A program made the translations under genes and the position numbers. From positions 1 to 6,826 of the forward strand of contig JAEYYZ010000169.1 of the NCBI GenBank assembly GCA_023428185.1: a stretch of 6,826 nt of DNA. Direction: 5' to 3'. The DNA is from Actinomycetes bacterium. GTDB taxonomy: Bacteria; Actinomycetota; Actinomycetes; Actinomycetales; Demequinaceae. Of this stretch, positions 5,470 to 6,826 are shown in pieces (position 1 is the first letter of the stretch; every line of letters begins with the position of its first letter). The notes beneath the pieces are model-generated. The model was not told the origin of the DNA, made no database searches, and saw only the letters and a list, made by a program, of their open reading frames with translations.

Positions 5470-5877
5470 GTGACGGCCACCCGTGAACCTGTGCCAGTGA
5501 TGCCGGAACGATTGCGCTTCATGTCGCATTTGTTCTTGGCATGCATGGTGTTGACATGGGTGACGAGTGGCGTGCCCTATCCCTACCGCTTCGCGGGAGT
5601 CGCCACGTCGGCAGCTGCGGTCACCTTCGCAGTGCTAGCTCTTGTAGCGACTCGGGGCGTGGACAGGGCGATGGTGTTGCGGGTGATGCTCGCTATCGGC
5701 GGGTCGCTGGCGTTGTTGTCGTGTGGCTCCGGCGCCGTGTCGCTCGTGGTTGCGCCGGAACTGATTGAACAGTCCCGATGCGAGCAACAGGCACTCACGC
5801 CTATGGCACTTGAGCAATGCACCACCGATTTTTGGGACTCCGTGGAGTCCCGGTTGCCTATTACTCGTCCTTCTTGA
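5470..5877 (+). CDS. Small membrane protein of unknown function with an exported Cys pair
   Basis: I do not recognise a named family. The 135-aa protein has a short basic N-terminus (R5, R14, R16) and three likely membrane helices at about residues 18-35, 42-61 and 68-95. A basic loop (R62, R66) lies between helices two and three. By the positive-inside rule the N-terminus is cytoplasmic and the roughly 40-residue C-terminal tail is outside. The tail contains C104 and C117 around an ALTPMALEQ segment, followed by FWDSVESRL, so a disulfide is plausible; C25 and C85 lie in helices. Small actinobacterial membrane proteins with a similar Cys-ALT-Cys tail occur, from general memory. The gene diverges from purN across a 68-nt gap and its 3' end overlaps DUF6350 on the opposite strand by 17 nt. 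The ribosome site and membrane-protein composition support a real gene. Confidence 0.75.
   Translation: MTATREPVPVMPERLRFMSHLFLACMVLTWVTSGVPYPYRFAGVATSAAAVTFAVLALVATRGVDRAMVLRVMLAIGGSLALLSCGSGAVSLVVAPELIEQSRCEQQALTPMALEQCTTDFWDSVESRLPITRPS
5834..5851 (-). terminator. Hairpin downstream of the DUF6350 gene
   Basis: GGGACTCC (5834-5841) and GGAGTCCC (5844-5851) are perfect inverted repeats separated by GT, forming at least a 7-bp GC-rich stem with a 4-nt loop. It starts 10 nt beyond the DUF6350 stop codon on the minus strand, where a terminator would be expected, but inside the 3' coding end of the small plus-strand gene. No T run follows on the minus strand (an A run does), so it would be a U-less hairpin terminator or an RNA-stability element. 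Confidence 0.35.
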
Positions 5878-6826
5878 TCGCCGGGTCTTTGGCGAATCCA
5901 AGCAGCACTGCGAGACGGTCAAGTGCGTCCGCAGCCGCGAGCCCTAGGCCCATCACGAGCATCGTCATGGCCGCAACCTCGCCCGGAGAGACGCCAGCGT
6001 GACTCAACGACCCGGGGCCTATGGCTCCCGTCGCGGCCCAGCCGAGAATGGCGGTCACGGCCCCCGTGAGACCCAGCGCAATCACCATGACGCCCACACG
6101 CGCCCAACCTTGAGGCATCCTCTGCCGCATCACGACGCGTAGCGCCCCCGCGCCGATTCCCACCACGAAAGGCGCCCACACTAAGAGCCCCCCGGAAGCG
6201 GAAGGCATGGCTCCCAGGAGTGGCACCGCGGGCAGCGGGGCCGCGAGTATCTCGCTGGGCGCATAGTGCGCGAGTCCCACATCGAATCCTGGTCCCGCCG
6301 TCCACGCCATCATCCACACCATCACCGTGGGCACAAAGAGCGCTTGCATTGCGGCCAATGCCACGCCACCTGCAGCGTCCGGATCCAAAGACGTGGCGAT
6401 GTCTGCGATGGTGTGCCGCCCTGCAATAACCCAGGCAGCGCCGGCGAGGGCACCCACTATGACATGCAATCCCACGAGCGCCACCGCCATACGCAGACCG
6501 GTACGCACCACGTGAGGAATGCGCGTCACCCACGCAAGGGTGGCTCCATGCGCGCGCCAAATTCCTAGGGCAACTGACGGCGCGGCGAGCACGGTTGCCA
6601 CCACGGCGGACATGAATGCCCTCCGCGACGTGTCTTCTGCGCCCGCCCACGTCACGGTGGTCACAAACGCCACCAACCCGGCGAAAGTCCCCACGGCACA
6701 GAGCCAGCTCATCCAGGTCTTGGAAGCAAACCTGCGCGCTAACCCCACCAACATCAGCACGCTCAACGCGGTGAGGCCCAACGGCACCAGGGTGAGAGTC
6801 ACGCCGTTGACATCCCATGGCACACC
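5861..6826 (-). CDS. DUF6350 family polytopic membrane protein (5' end outside window)
   Basis: The visible 321 residues run open to the right edge, so the start is missing. The visible part has about eight hydrophobic segments separated by short loops. The recognisable stretch is AWTAGPGFDVGLAHYAPSE, followed by PLPAVPLLGAMPSASG. This matches the GPGF-VG ... SP ... LP-(A/V)PLL-A-(L/M)P pattern I associate with DUF6350. The beginning, VTLTLVPLGLTAL, also fits the family's early helix. DUF6350 proteins are usually over 400 aa, so perhaps the first 80-100 residues are absent. The C-terminus is charged (DPAIKKDE). Function is unknown; the gene is a frequent neighbour of purN in actinobacteria. 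Here a plus-strand gene separates it from purN, so co-transcription with purN is less likely than where they are adjacent. Confidence 0.85.
   Translation of the reverse strand, partial: GVPWDVNGVTLTLVPLGLTALSVLMLVGLARRFASKTWMSWLCAVGTFAGLVAFVTTVTWAGAEDTSRRAFMSAVVATVLAAPSVALGIWRAHGATLAWVTRIPHVVRTGLRMAVALVGLHVIVGALAGAAWVIAGRHTIADIATSLDPDAAGGVALAAMQALFVPTVMVWMMAWTAGPGFDVGLAHYAPSEILAAPLPAVPLLGAMPSASGGLLVWAPFVVGIGAGALRVVMRQRMPQGWARVGVMVIALGLTGAVTAILGWAATGAIGPGSLSHAGVSPGEVAAMTMLVMGLGLAAADALDRLAVLLGFAKDPAIKKDE

Overview
The window is about 6.8 kb of dense, high-GC DNA with GTG and TTG starts. It holds a purN-purH-DUF3017 block next to a DUF6350 gene, a neighbourhood typical of Actinomycetota. I infer an actinobacterium, probably in or near Micrococcales. 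No RNA genes, insertion sequences, CRISPR arrays or integrase/attachment sites were seen, and no stretch over 300 bases lacks a gene.

Layout. Positions 1-163 are non-coding leader DNA with a pair of CACGTG palindromes. A plus-strand gene (164-1003) encodes an AqpZ-like aquaporin/MIP channel and ends in a strong hairpin terminator (1007-1057). Only 14 nt after the terminator's T run, a plus-strand gene (1071-2900, TTG start) encodes a 609-aa fusion of a SAM-methyltransferase-like domain and a kinase-like domain, with a basic, Trp-containing tail. Its order of parts resembles the O-antigen chain terminator WbdD. On the minus strand follow DUF3017 (2916-3188), purH (3204-4763) and purN (4760-5401), read purN to purH to DUF3017. 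They are tightly packed and purN and purH overlap by 4 nt. A small plus-strand gene (5470-5877) for a three-helix membrane protein diverges from purN and converges, with a 17-nt overlap, on a minus-strand DUF6350 gene (5861-6826) that runs off the right edge.

How the genes work together. PurN and PurH perform the two 10-formyl-tetrahydrofolate-dependent steps of de novo purine synthesis, plus the final IMP cyclohydrolase step. DUF3017 and DUF6350 are uncharacterised membrane proteins that commonly accompany these genes in actinobacteria. The aquaporin and the fusion protein look unrelated to purines, and the terminator suggests they are at least partly separate units.

Most interesting points: (i) the aquaporin pore filter reads Phe-Val-Ala-Arg, lacking the water-channel His; (ii) the fusion protein has lost two glycines of its SAM loop and its kinase-like domain appears to carry Arg where Lys is expected; (iii) a terminator sits directly upstream of that fusion gene; (iv) purN may be transcribed without a leader. 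I found no clearly new multi-gene system. The fusion protein is the best candidate for undescribed biology.
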